64,000 bases of DNA, taken from NCBI GenBank assembly GCA_002794735.1, contig NBAZ01000008.1, forward strand, positions 1,116,001 to 1,180,000. The letters run 5' to 3'. This document shows positions 35,761-48,433 of the stretch, one piece after another. Made by a program: the position numbers and the translations under genes. The notes under the pieces are model-generated. The model saw only the letters and a program-made list of their open reading frames with translations. It searched no databases and was not told where the DNA came from. The stretch comes from Pyrrhoderma lamaoense (Eukaryota; Basidiomycota; Agaricomycetes; Hymenochaetales; Hymenochaetaceae). The number at the start of each line of letters is the position of its first letter. Positions within the stretch are counted from its first letter, which is position 1.

Positions 35761-35820
35761 ATATATATATATGAGTGAATGAGAGTATGCGTGTGTGTGT
35801 GCTTATGTGTGTCTGTATGT
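35761..35820. repeat. AT/GT dinucleotide-rich patch
   Basis: (AT)6 at 35761-35772 followed, after a short gap, by GTGTGTGTGTG at about 35790-35801. It abuts the flipped repeat. Confidence 0.8.
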
Positions 35821-35942
35821 ACAAGTGGGTATACGAAAGGACGCCAGGAACCCGTAAGCGACATACGCTATTTGCACATTTTCTCGCCTGAATTTGATAA
35901 AACATTCGCTTATGTACAAGTGCTGGCGTCCTTTCGTATACC
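35816..35942. repeat. Short flipped repeat: 12-base direct repeat plus 20-base inverted repeat
   Basis: TATGTACAAGTG occurs at 35816-35827 and again at 35911-35922. The first copy is followed by GGTATACGAAAGGACGCCAG (35828-35847). The second is followed by its exact reverse complement (35923-35942). The arms could form a perfect 20-bp stem around a 75-base loop. No transposase, target-site duplication or terminal-repeat family is recognisable. Confidence 0.9.
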
Positions 35943-37923
35943 CCACCTGTATATTCTGTATATAGGAGGATGAGGGCGGTGAAGCGGAAAGCATGGAGTT
36001 TTGATAAGTGGGGGAAAAGCGAAAAAGGTTAAAAGACATGTGTAAGCCTCGAGGTCGGGAACTAATTGCTTAAACTAAAAAAAGAAAAACACTAATGTAT
36101 AATATACTAGGTATAGCTTCTGAAAGGGTATCGTCCTGAGCTAGGAAGATAGTAGCTAGGTGCTTGTAATGTTTGGTTTATAATCATTGTCGTTGAGGTG
36201 TCTGTAGCTCCGAGTACGTAAAGCTGTTTAAAATCATCGTATTCATCAGTGGGTGAGCAAGACGCCTAGGAAGAGGAAGGGGTGGGAGATCGACGAGGGA
36301 AGGGTACTCTATAGTTTTTTATAAGATCTACAATAGATATACGTGCTGGATCGCGACTGGTTTAAATGCTGAAGGTTGAAGGTTGAAGGTAAGTGGAAAG
36401 TAAGTAGAAGGTATTTGTCAACTAGTGTTAGCATATTTCAGCATATATGCTAGTATAGCGTGATCAGCTATGACTTTAGGGATTTTAGAACTTAGTTTCG
36501 AGCATGAATTTCTAAGGCCCTTGGAGTTAATATGCACAAGCATCATAGTTAAAACTACTGACTTTCTCCGACCAATATGTGAGACCTGAGAACTCAGGAC
36601 CCCGTGAAGCATGATGAATGAGATACTTATTGACCTCCACATGTTGTGCGTTGATAACGCGTAGCTCCCGGCGCTAGTGTATTTTGTGTCACTTTATTGG
36701 GTGGTGGTGGTTTTTGTATAACCTGAGACTTGAGAACCCAGGCTTTGAGTTTATAAAACAAAAAAAAGGTCCGAGAGTAGGTGCTTAGTATATGCTATTT
36801 TTGGAGAAGATAATTCCGACGGAGGGAGTGGTATGTCATAGGTAATATTCTATGATATAAGAGCTTCGAAACGTGGTCGTGGGTGGAGCAAAGGCACTGA
36901 GGAGGAGGTTGATGTTGTTTGCGAGAGCTTTCTTTTCAGCTCCACCTCCAGCATACTAACTGTATGGTTTTGCTTGACTTTATATTCATAATCCCGTAAG
37001 TTATGCCCTCGGCATCCTCGCCCTATTGCCCTAGATTATTTCAGATAAGTAAGTGGATCAGTCCGAGAGCCAGTGACGGCTTAGTATGCGAGTTTTTCTT
37101 ATACAAAAAGATCTTCTTCGAGTGATAATCTGTTTATTAAAAGAATCCGATAAGAGAGAGTGTGTGTAAGTGGGTATAAGTGACTGGAAATCTGTGATAA
37201 CCTTTAAGATACTCACTCAATCATTGATTGCGTACTCTTTTTCTCTCCTCTTATTTCGTCAATTGCATTATATGCAAAATGACTTGCAACCGATTTTCAA
37301 ATCATCCTTGAAGTGCGTACATGTAATGAGCAGTAGTAAACGCTGTGACAAGATGTGACATTAAGATAGTATTAACCTAAAAAGGGAAAATGTGATATTT
37401 TATTTTATAATTATTTTTTCCTTATTTTACGCTGGTAAATACCTTACCGGTACGCGCGAAATAGGGCTACGGAAAGCAGCGGATGGATATTATTCCTTCT
37501 CATCCTTTCTAACAGGTCCTTCGTCCACTCTCATTTCTCTCTCCTTCGACCCCCCTCCCCTTCTACATTCCATCCTTTCTTTGTTCGTCGTCAAAGTCGT
37601 CTGTTTGAGGGTCTCTCATCAACAAGAACTTACAAACTCACACAATTCTCACAAGTACTTACTTACTCTCTTATTCGTCAAACTTAACCTTCGTCGCAAC
37701 CGCGCAGCCTCGCTTAACCTTGCTCCTTTTCTCCAAATCTCCAAATCAAATACTTTAATACATATCAAATCAAGAAAGAAGAAGCGGACGCCCTCTCTCG
37801 AAATCCCCAACGTTCTCTTATTTTTCCTGGTCTACCGTGATTGGGAATCTTTTGTTAAGGGTACGAAATTGGCTAGAGAGAAGTAGAGGAAGAAATAGTG
37901 ATAGCACTAGAAGAGGAGAAAAT

Positions 37924-40641
37924 ATGTCTTCGCATGGTTCACATTCGACGTCGACGACGAATCTCGTTGGTGTCCACTATCGTGTTGGGAAGAAGATTGG
38001 AGAAGGGTCGTTTGGAGTTATTTTTGAAGGTAATGTAATTTTATCTTGCTTTCTTTACTTTCTTTACTTGTATCCGGCCTATCACTTTCTTCCACCTCTA
38101 TTGTGCACGTTTGAACTTGGTCTGAGGGTACGCGAATGTACACACATGTATACCTATAGATAAACGTACATGCACATGGGTTGGGAGGAAGGGGAGGGGG
38201 AAAGTTTATACCTTTCATATTCTTTTTCTAGTATCCGGGATCCAATAACTAACTCAATCCCGGTTAATGCTATCTATCTAGGTACAAACCTCCTCAACTC
38301 GCAGACCGTAGCCATCAAATTCGTACGTCAATATCGTTTGTAGTTTCTCCACCCTCCACAAATGCTTACTATTCTCTCTTCCTCTCTCTCTTCCCCTCAC
38401 ATATACATGCACACTTTTGATAATGCGTTCTTGCGACGGGGGTACTGGACTCCGATGCAATCATTTATAGGAGCCGCGGAAGTCGGAGGCTCCTCAACTT
38501 CGTGATGAATGTCGGTCGTACAAAATCTTGACCGGGTGTGGTCAGTACTCTTTCATATTCTTTTTCTCCCTTTCGGCATTACAAACAATGGTGAGAGAGA
38601 AAAGGAATGTTATAATTATATACTATTTATGAAAATAATCTTCCTCTCTCTCGGCTTCCCACCCACACCTTTTTTCTCCAATTCTTTCCTTACACCGAAC
38701 CGGATCACTAATTTCTTCTTTTTGCAATATTGGTACTTACATCTCCTTATCCTTCTTTCCCCCACAAATTTCATAGTTGGAATCCCACAGATTTATCATT
38801 TTGGACAAGAAGGGTTACACAATATTCTCGTTATTGACCTACTCGGACCCAGTCTTGAGGATCTCTTTGATATGTGTGGCCGTAAGTTCTCTATCAAAAC
38901 GGTCTGTATGACTGCTAGGCAAATGGTGCGCATTGTTCACTTTTACTATTTTTGTTCAAATCACTACTATCACCAATACTGGGATTACGATCCTTTATCC
39001 CATATCTTCCACCTCTTTTGTTCGCATCATCTTTAATTATAAATTTTGTTGTCATTATCTGATTTTTTATATGCTTATGAATTATTACTATTATAGATCC
39101 AACGTGTACAAACTATCCACGAACGGAACCTCATCTACCGAGATATCAAACCCGATAACTTCCTCATCGGTCGACCAGGTACAAAGGCCGCTAACCTGGT
39201 ACACGTCGTCGACTTCGGTATGGCCAAACAATACCGTGATCCAAAAACGAAACAACACATCCCCTATCGTGAACGTAAATCACTTTCAGGCACAGCGCGG
39301 TATATGTCAATTAATACCCATTTGGGACGTGAACAGAGTAGGAGAGATGATTTGGAAGCGCTTGGGCATGTTTTCATGTATTTTTTGAGAGGGAGTTTAC
39401 CGTGGCAAGGTCTTAAGGCTGCGACGAATAAGCAGAAGTATGAGAAGATTGGGGAGAAGAAGCAGACGACGCCGATTAAGGAATTGTGTGAGGGATTTCC
39501 GGGTGAGTCCTTTTTTGACATCATTATTAGCTATTATTATTATTATTATCTTTGCTTTCATTCATGTTGAACTACATATATACATATTTGGCATATATAT
39601 ATCTATTTTCTATTTTTCAGTTTTATACTATGGTTTATTGAATAAACAGTTTGCTGACTCATCCAATTTCTCTTTTCGACCAAAAAAAACAAAACACGAA
39701 CACGGAAAAATAGAGGAATTTAGCATATACTTGAATTACGTTCGAAAGTTGGGTTTTGAAGAAACTCCGGATTATGACTTCTTGAGGGAGTTGTTTGCGA
39801 AGGTGATGAAGAATATGGGTGAGGTGGATGATGGATACTATGATTGGAATGCGCTAAATGGAGGACGAGGATGGGAATCTCAAGTTGTGCGTATCACTTT
39901 TAGACTTCTAGCCCATCATTATACGTTTTATGTTCTTGATGCATTACCATCGGATCCTTTTTTTCTCCCTTACTGATGACACTCGTATGAACGCCTTGTT
40001 AAAAACATACTTTTTTTTTTTAGCTGGGAAGCTCGAGTTCATCACAAAACGCCACAGATAAGCGCAGAGACGACCGTGCTGGCGGTAGACGAGATGATAG
40101 ACGTATATCCCAACAACAGCAGCAACCACAAGGAGCAGGGATCATGCCTGTTTCACCACAACCCGCACTATTGAGGAATGGAGACCAAGCGCGGAAGCTT
40201 CCAGCTGCTTTGTTACCTGGAGGAGGGGGATCGGGACCAGCTAGTAACGTAGCGCAGGTGCATGTGGCTCCGGCGTCTGGATCAAAGAGGGCGTCTATGC
40301 AAGGACAAGGACACCCGTATGCGAATGTGGGTGGTAGTGCTAACCCTGGATCTGGGTTGGGGGATGTAAATGAGCACGGGTCGGGGGAAAACGACGCGTA
40401 TACAAGTACTACTCCTGGGCAAGTCGGTGGTGTCGGTAGTGGCATGAATGGATACTCAAGGCCTCAAGGAGGGTCTGCTGCCCCACCAGAGTTAACACCC
40501 GTACGAGCTGTTGGTGGGGAAGTTGGTGCAGGAGGGGGAGGGGTGACTCCGGCGCGGGGAAACATCGCTGGGGATACGTATGATCAGGAACTTCCTAGAC
40601 CGTCGTTGATTGTCCGGATCTTGACGTGCAACTGCACATGA
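37924..40641 (+). CDS. Casein kinase 1, Yck1/2-like membrane type
   Basis: Ser/Thr kinase of the plasma-membrane CK1 branch. Exons 37924-38029, 38282-38322, 38471-38540, 38777-38925, 39097-39502, 39714-39886 and 40024-40641 give 520 residues in frame. Kinase landmarks are the glycine loop [22 protein letters not shown] with the ATP lysine, [34 protein letters not shown] (HRD replaced by YRD as in CK1), [20 protein letters not shown] (DFG), [18 protein letters not shown] and [13 protein letters not shown]. After the kinase domain comes a 210-residue Gly/Gln/Pro-rich tail ending ILTCNCT. The final cysteines resemble the palmitoylated end of Yck proteins, although here they are C-x-C rather than CC. 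Introns 1-4 are long for this window (96-250 bases). Confidence 0.94.
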
Positions 40642-41820
40642 TTTTTGGAATGACCTTTGAAGTCTACAGACAAAAAACTGGGAGGGCCAGGGAAATAGAG
40701 ATGAGGGAAACCATGAAGTCAAACGTCATTTTTTCTCCCTTTCAGCTCTTTTTCTATCACTGATTCCATACTATTTCCACGTTTTCTTTTCATTCTTTTT
40801 CCTTGGTTTCTAGTATAATCCCTGACATATGGTATATATCCTTTCTACTTTTTCTCTCCTCTCTCTTGCTATATCGCATGCTTCCTTTCAACCATAACAC
40901 GGTTTAAAACAGGCCAACAAGCTCCCAATCAAAGCCGTTGCTCGTCATCTTCCTTCCACTCTCTAAATTGGTTACTCATTCTTTCCTCATCTCTACTTCC
41001 CGAGCTCTCATACGATTCTCTTCTCTTCTGCCCCTCTTTCCCCATCCCCGTAACGCCTTGCTTCCTGCCCCCCTTCTCGCATGGTCACGCTTTTTATGCC
41101 CCTTCTCTACTTTCTGTCTCTTCTGCAATTGGTCTTTTTCTTTTTTCCTTCGCTCATCTGTCAGGCAATCTTCAATCAGCTCAAATCATGGTTTTTTTCC
41201 CTTTTCCTTTTCTTCCCTTCTTTTCTTCTTAGTACTCTCTCCTAGTTTCTTCTGGTTTTTTGTGTGTCGATATCCATTTTGCAGTCTTTTTACCCCTTTC
41301 TCTTCTACAACTTCCCTTTATGCTAGTGAACCTGACCTTTTTATGAAAGTACCTTTTTCTCAACTTATTTCGCATCCAAGAAGAGAGAGGAAAGGAAAGA
41401 GACTAATTCGTCCGAGTTCAGTTTCTTCTTCACTTCCTTCCCCTCTCTCTCTATCACTTTTTGTCCATTTTTTGCCTCTTTTGGGTCATTAACCTCTTCT
41501 ACTTGTCGTAATATACCACTTTCTCCTTTCTCCTTATCCCCCATACTATTAGTGCAGGTCACCCGCGATGTCCTTTCCTCTCTCGCGTCCACTCCCTAAC
41601 TCCTTCACATGTCCATATGTCCGCTTTCTCTCTATTCCTTTTCATTGTTTATATCAAGTATATCATCATCTTATATCAGTTTCCCCTTTTTTCTCTAGCC
41701 TTTAACCCATTAGCCCAGTTTTACCGTACAATCCGGCCCCTCCGTAATCGTTTTTCTTACCCACATCGTTGCTTACCCGCTAACCCACTAAGGCAAAAAA
41801 ATATACTCTCGTTGTCATAG

Positions 41821-41875
<55 letters not shown>

Positions 41876-43598
41876 CTCGCTATCATGGTCATGCACCCCT
41901 CAACGTTCATTACTTTTTATTTTTCTTCTCGGCGTCCAAGCCGCCTCACCCAAGATCAGCAAGTCATTTTCACTTTTCCCTTGTCTATGATTTCATTTTT
42001 ATAGTGCTTGCACTAGGATTTCCCATTATCAAAATTTAAAAAACTCGAAACAAAAATTAAAGTACAACCGATAGTAAACTTACTCACCTCAATCTCAGGT
42101 TTGTTTCTTTTTTTCGAGCTTTTTTTGAACCTTTTTAAACACACTTCTTCTTCTTTTCCTAATCTCTTTATTTTCTTCTTAGTTGTAATCTCCCTCTTTG
42201 GGCCTTTGAGTTGAAGTCCTTGATATATCAATAAGAGTCTGCGCTTTCTCGGTTTCATTTTTCTTTTCACTAATCAGTTTGATGCGGATGATATATATAT
42301 TTTTATAGTGGAGTTTGTGAATGTTGATACCAATAAATATCTGTAAACAGGATTATATCATTTTTTGAGTCAGAGATCGTCCATTAACATACTTAGCAAC
42401 ACGACCCATGGTGTATTAGATTGGAGCTTTCAAATTTTAATTCCGTATTTTATAAGTGTTCATCAACACAATGATCATAAACTTGGTAGGAGTGTATTGA
42501 TATTATTAATTATGGATAACGAGAAGAATACTCACCTCAACGGCCTTTATGTGCTATCATTTTAGTAAAAGACCTCTTCTAATTATTGGTAGTTAGGTTT
42601 CAACATCCAGTATCGTGGCCTGACTCTCGTCTGTACTAGACTAAGCCCGAACTATGGTTCATCACAGTTGCTCGCCTCCTTTGGTACTAAGACCGAAAAG
42701 TCCTTCAGCCAAGTACATTGCTCTGCCCAGGTGTCCAGACTCCAGATGATGTAAATAGTAATTCTGGTAACATAAGAAGCAATTGAATCTTCCTCTTTGC
42801 AGTCTGGGCTCCTAAGCTACATAAATGGATTTCTTGTCATACTTCTACGCAGTACCCATTGATTTTCTCAAGGCACAACATATCTTCACTTATATTACCA
42901 TCCTTTCATCAGTATCCAACACCATGAATGACACACTTATAGTGGGGAGGGTAGATGCGATAGGTCGGCCTTATTATGCGGAGGGGGGGGGGTTCGGTCT
43001 TGCTTCAGTGGTGGAGGAAGGAAGAAGAGAGGTAGAGGGGGACGGACGCCATAAAAGGGGGCATAATATAGGTAGTCTATACAGCCAAGCTGCAAATAAG
43101 GCTAGGTCCAAATATTATTGACAATTTCAAAACAAGTGTCAGCCAGAGAACTATCCTCCTCTTTGACAGGGCTGGGAAGGTTGTGGACGGACTAGTCTAA
43201 ATCGTGTCAGAGGTCGTCCTATTTATCACCACTGTGGCCTGCCACTCGGTTCTAGGTCCTATACTGCATACGATGCAATATCCTTTCAAGTACTTGCAGA
43301 ATTGATCGAATCGACTTTTTCATAAGACTCTTTTGAATAAAATATATAAATAAGCTGTTTTCTAACCGAACTTTAAGTATTTTATCAAGAAATAGGTATA
43401 GTCATAGAATTACTGATACAACGAAAGCACAGTTAACACAGGTCATTATACACATCATTTATATGCCGGATCCTAATTAAAAGAGGTATAAGAGAAGAAA
43501 ATAGATAACACGTAGGGCAATTGCAGATGGGATAAAGACTGAAGACAAAAAGGGACATATAGTTTCGACATTAAATCATGTATTACTCTCCAAGACTA
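40642..43598. other. 3 kb intergenic region, convergent casein kinase / JmjC
   Basis: The first part is 3' UTR-like. From about 40930 to 42000 the plus strand is more than usually C/T-rich, ending with the (CT)n run listed separately. Open frames inside it (e.g. 40938-41492) are only Ser/Leu/Phe-rich by-products of that composition. After 42300 the sequence is AT-rich. The frame 42825-43121 has no motif. No RNA gene recognised. Confidence 0.5.
41825..41870. repeat. (CT)23 microsatellite
   Basis: 46 bases of uninterrupted CT dinucleotide at the distal end of a kilobase-long pyrimidine-rich tract. Confidence 0.97.
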
Positions 43599-46500
43599 TC
43601 AACTCCAGAATTTCCCGTCACCCTTGGATGGCGTTCGTGGGATCTCTACAATCGGTTCTAGCAGAGACTTATCAGGTGTTTGAGTGGGCCGCATGGGTAG
43701 AGGCAGTCCGTTACATTGAGAGGGGGAGGAATCAGGTATTATCTGTTCGCTCTCAGATAGCGAAATCGACATTGGAGTAGACTTTGATCTGTCTGGACTA
43801 GGGCTTCTCCCTTTAGAATCAGAGATCACAGCAGAGAAGAAATCATCAACTGGATCGGGAACCGAGTTGCTACTGAGTCGGCTTTTAAGAAAACGTCGTA
43901 TCTTTGGGACTACAGGAGCATCAGACTGTTGTGTTTCTTGGTGAATTGGTGTTTCAATATCTTGAGCACGACGTTTAATTTGTGGCGCCAATACCGCCGC
44001 TCTCGGTTGATGTTCATAGTTGGCTCTGTTCCTCGCTGGATATCATCATGTTTTTCCTGCAGACTCGTGCCTTGTCTATTCAACATGATTTTAGGCTTAT
44101 TAGGGTGGTGTATATCTCGACGGTCTGTTGCGCTGACAACACCTCTCGGCTTATTATTAGAAAGGTCCACAACAGGGGGTCCTCGACGAGGATTTTCAAT
44201 GTTATTCCATCCCGATGTTTCATGTTTCTTGGAGATCTTCGGGGACGCTCTATTAGCAGCCAACCCATTTGTCTCTCTAACCGAGCTTATACTGGATGAG
44301 GCCGAAAGAGAATGAGAATGTTCACCAATCTAATGATATCATACGGAAGAGTTTCTTTAGCGTCTATTTATGGTATAATCAAATATAGTTTTACGAACTT
44401 CTAGAAAATTTCGATCTCTTTGACTAGCGAGTTCCTTTTGCAGGTAGTCAACTTGCGTCTTGAGTTTCCCATTATCAACCAAGAGCTCTTCTTTCGCTAA
44501 CCGCAGTAAATCTTCCCTCTTTCGCGCCTCCTTGTCATGCTCTGTCAATTGTCTCTGCAACGATTGTATTTGAGAAAAGAAGCCATTTATGATCATATTG
44601 ATATCCAGCCCAGGATCTTTCGAAGCTGTTGATGGAGCGGGGGACATGGCGATTTGTCGTTCATCTCCCATGTTTGGCAAGCTATCCACAGTTCGTTGGT
44701 GGAGAGATTGAGAGGTCTGAACCATGGTCGTGGGTTGAGAACGGCGACGAGAAGGACTAGGCATCAAAGGAATATCATCTTCGTCTCTTATAATTCTTGC
44801 CCCAGATATTTTCTGTACCGTGCTACGTGCTCGTTTTTTCGCAGACTTGGATTCCTCTTCATACTCGTCTGACGAAGCATTTGCGGGTCGAGTTCGTTTT
44901 TTACTAGGCGCCAATCTCGATGCTTTACCTTTTTCCTGTAAAACCGCTTCGACCTTCGACGAGCTGTCGGAGGCATCCGATGGTTGAAACTGGTTTTTCT
45001 TCGCTGAGAGTATCTTGGCTTTAGCTGATGGCTTGGGCATAGACCTCAGCCCAGAAGGTCTATCAGTAGTGTTAAAACGAGCTATTGAAAGATCATCATC
45101 ATCACTTTCAAGACCGTTGTCAATGATTGAGACGCTCTGACTACTCTTCTTTCGCCCCCGGATTTTATTTGTAGATGGGTCTAAGGGTCCAGCTACCGGC
45201 TTATTCCTATCGTAGTTCTTATTTCTAGGAATCTCCCGGATTCCCTGTTCGTTGATTGCACTTTGGTTGTGAGTGAAAACGGATTTGGCCAGGGGAGTTT
45301 CGGAAAGAATGATAGGTTGGCTTGAATCTTCAAGATCACTAAGAGGGGATCCGGAGACCTGTACGTGGAGTGCGGATTGAGTATCCTAAACATAATTGAG
45401 AGAAAAAAGAAACTAGATTTACATTGCGAGATGCCCCCTTAGAAGTAGATTTTTCGGTAACTGAAAGATATCTTTGCTTGGAACCAGTAGGGATGGAGTT
45501 GCTTTTTGAAGTCTTATTATCTGACTGAGCCTTTGTTCCGCTTTTCTTATTTTTGACCTTTTTCTTGTTTGCAGACAGCCGAGAATTGTGTTTACCAGGC
45601 ACGAAATTTCCATCGCCGTCACTAGATTCATCTTCGCTTTCATGCTCACTCTTGTGCTCAGGACGTTTTTGATTAAATGTAGTATCTGGTAAAGCTCCCG
45701 TAGGTTTCTCTTGAGCTTCCATGTAGTCCTTAAACGGGAGTTATCACAAAAAATACAGTATCACAATCAAGAGAAATCTCACCATCTCTGAGTCAAAGTA
45801 GACCTTATTATCATACCAGCCAGACTTCACGGTGCTACTATACGGCCGGCACTGAGTATATCGTAACGCGTTCAACACAAGATTCAAGTGAACATCGCAT
45901 GCTTCCCCAGCTAGTTCTGCCTTACGAGCAAGCTTCCCATATTCACTAAATTTTTGTCTTCCAGTCATATGCTTTTTATGCCATTCTGCATGCGTTGGAT
46001 CACTATTGTATATAGGAAGGGCATCCGCAGCATGGATCCCACTCAGTAGGGTGTGATAGAAGCATTTTCCGGAATGGCATTTCTTGCACATGATGACTTC
46101 TTCGATAGGACATGTGTGCCCTTCGTTATCTGGCAATTCATCTTCTCGTAGTCTCATGCCATATGAGCGACACCGGCGATTCCCTTTGTCTTTTTTCTAA
46201 TGTCTGGTTAGCTAGTTTGCTTGTACTTTATGTTTTAAGGATAAATACCCTTTGCGTCATCATGAGTTTTATACGCATATTCAGTACTTGGCAAGCAGAT
46301 GAAAATATAGGAGGGTGGTCGCGTATAATCTGATGGATCGACCTGATATTATATTAGTTACAAAAAATTTTCGTATTGTAAAAGACTTTGTTGTATATAG
46401 CTTACTGCTGAAAGAGTTGGACTCCTGATCCCATCAATCCCTTTGGATAAGCTCGAAATTGAACAAGCTCATGTGCCTGCCTCTGAGTTTCGAAAAGAAA

Positions 46501-48433
46501 TTCCATTGGGTAGGTTTGAACGGGTTCCATAATAATGCATGCACACGATCGTCCTTCAACATAACACTGGGGACAGATGATGAAGCGTTCTCCACTATCC
46601 TTCTGAGAGGCAGCACACTTGCGACACTCAAAGTAGCTCTGGAAGATATCTGCCCGACAGAAATCACAGACGACAAGATCGAGGTCTTCTCCAATGTTGA
46701 TCTTTATTGGTGGGATAGACAAGCCAATGGATTCTGGTTCGCACATAGAAGAGTTTATTCTTTTTGTAGGATGGGGTACTCGGAGTGTGCATTGTGTTTC
46801 CCCTTGATGTTCTTCCTTTATAATCTTTTCAAAAAGCATTAAAAGTGTTCGAGCGTCATTAACAAGACGAATGTGGGATTTTGATATGAGACTAGGATCT
46901 TCTTTCCTTGATACAACATTAATCAGGATGATTGGAAAACAGGTGTATAGGGAGAAAAATACTTTTTATATTTCTCTTGAACCTCCTTCATTTTTTCACA
47001 ATACAAGCGTAGAACCCTGTAGACATGTAGCTTAACCCGATACGTTTCGGGACGACAGACACTAGAGATCTCCTTTAGCTGCATTTGTTAAGGATTCAAT
47101 GAACGCTAGGAAGGACATACCGCTTGTATAAAGGTAACTCATGGTGAAAGGCGATGTTTAGGCCTTTTATAGTCATCCTTGACCAAGATAACTTTGTGGT
47201 AAGTCCGCCATGATTGACAACTTGGTGGCACGAGCGACGAGGGACAAGCACTAGATCACCCAAACGCTGTTCAGCAACATATACCGTAAAGGGTGCATTC
47301 GCGAATTCCTCAGGGGTTGCAGCATAACACTCATGGTCAAGATCGGAATGTAATCTGTCATGGAAGTAAGCTGCTGCGTTCGGAGCATCATTGGATTGGG
47401 TCATAAACCAGAAAGCGGATCCCCCACGTTCGGTGTTGCACATAAGATTGTGTCCTGAAGAGGCGCATAGGTCCTTATGCGCTGCGGTGAAAGTATCACC
47501 TATTCCATGATAGCACATCAGGGTCTCCACACGTTCCTTTAATATGTTATTAGGTGCGGCTCGCAAGGATGAAAGTAAAGCACATACAGACTCTGAAAGA
47601 AGTTCAAGGACGTCTTCAGAACTTCCTGGCTTTAAAACTGCTGGAATATTGCTCTCTACCAACCATTGGTTCCATTCGGGAGGACATATAGCATCTTTTC
47701 CATAGAGTCTTTCCGTTTCTGGTAGAGCCTTAAAAATTCAAAAACGAGCTTATACTGCACAAAGAGACTCACCACCCTCCTGCACGTATTCCGGAATCGT
47801 CCGACATTTCTCAATGAAATCAGCAAACCGGATAGTCGAGTCCACTAGATTGACACAGTTTCGTACAGAGATATCTAGGTAAAGTAGTTGAGTATCGATA
47901 GTAGATTCTAAGATAAACTCAATGAACGTGATATCCACACCTGGTTCTCCATGTTTGAGCAGCCATTCGGCGCTGAATAACCCACCCTTGGGCCATTTAG
48001 AAGTTTTATGCCAGTCCTCGATGATAAGAGGTATACCGTTTTCTTCATATTCCTCTATTATACTGTCTAGTCTATCGTAGTCGTGTATAGCAGAAATCCG
48101 GGAAATGGGCTTCATACGCTTTCCTTTCACAACCAAGTTTTCGACCGTCCATCCTTTAGTCGTGGGTCTCATTTTTTGATTAAGTCCAAGCTTGTAATCC
48201 TCATTCAACTTGGTCTTAGATAAGTTTACTGAGCATTGGGCAAAGCCTAAGGTGATGTTTTCAAAGTCAGAACCAGGAGAGGGCGCTGCTAATCTACGGA
48301 TCGCACCCACCGCGTCCGTAAATTCGCGGTCGTGACGCGAACGGGAGGGCATTATGGCACGTGATGCTGTATTCAAGCTATAATTAGACGTAGACGCGAG
48401 TTCTGTCAGTGGAGTAGGTCGTGGAGGAGACAT
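43599..48433 (-). CDS. Large JmjC-domain protein with cysteine-rich region and disordered tail
   Basis: Probable Fe(II)/2-oxoglutarate chromatin oxygenase. Exons 47773-48433, 47121-47718, 46963-47061, 46406-46906, 46249-46342, 45783-46196, 45423-45728, 44399-45385 and 43599-44329, about 1463 residues. The JmjC fold spans roughly residues 200-420. CYHGIGDTFTAAHKDLCASS holds the HxD pair, and RSCHQVVNHGG the distal histidine. GSAFWFMTQ and LSWSRMTIKGLNIAFHHELP complete the core. Next is a CxxC-rich zinc region (VVCDFCRADIF, FECRKCA, FIICPQCYVEGRSCAC). Later come CRSYGM and IMCKKCHSGKCFYH, which may bind metal, then a long acidic/basic disordered tail with a coiled coil (SQIQSLQRQLTEHDKEARKR). 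One base seems to be missing near 44000 in the last exon. Histone substrate unknown. Confidence 0.88.

Larger units (their letters stand above)
35061..37923. other. 2.9 kb intergenic region, GID4 to casein kinase
   Basis: The first 450 bases are T-rich 3' UTR-like sequence. A dinucleotide patch (AT then GT, 35761-35810) leads into the flipped repeat listed separately. GAAGGTT-type triplication occurs at about 36370-36390. From about 37495 to 37700 the plus strand is strongly pyrimidine-rich, as expected of the kinase 5' leader. The open frame 36418-36642 (minus) has no motif and is not called. Confidence 0.5.

Noticed and set aside
36418..36642. Minus-strand open frame of 74 codons
   Set aside because: No recognisable domain, isolated in a long spacer and of random-looking composition.
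40938..41592. Long open frames in the pyrimidine-rich tract on both strands
   Set aside because: They follow from the biased composition (Ser/Leu/Phe on plus, Lys/Glu/Arg on minus) and have no start or splice context.
42825..43121. 98-codon plus-strand open frame
   Set aside because: No motif; contains a G run and low-complexity text. Not enough support for a gene.
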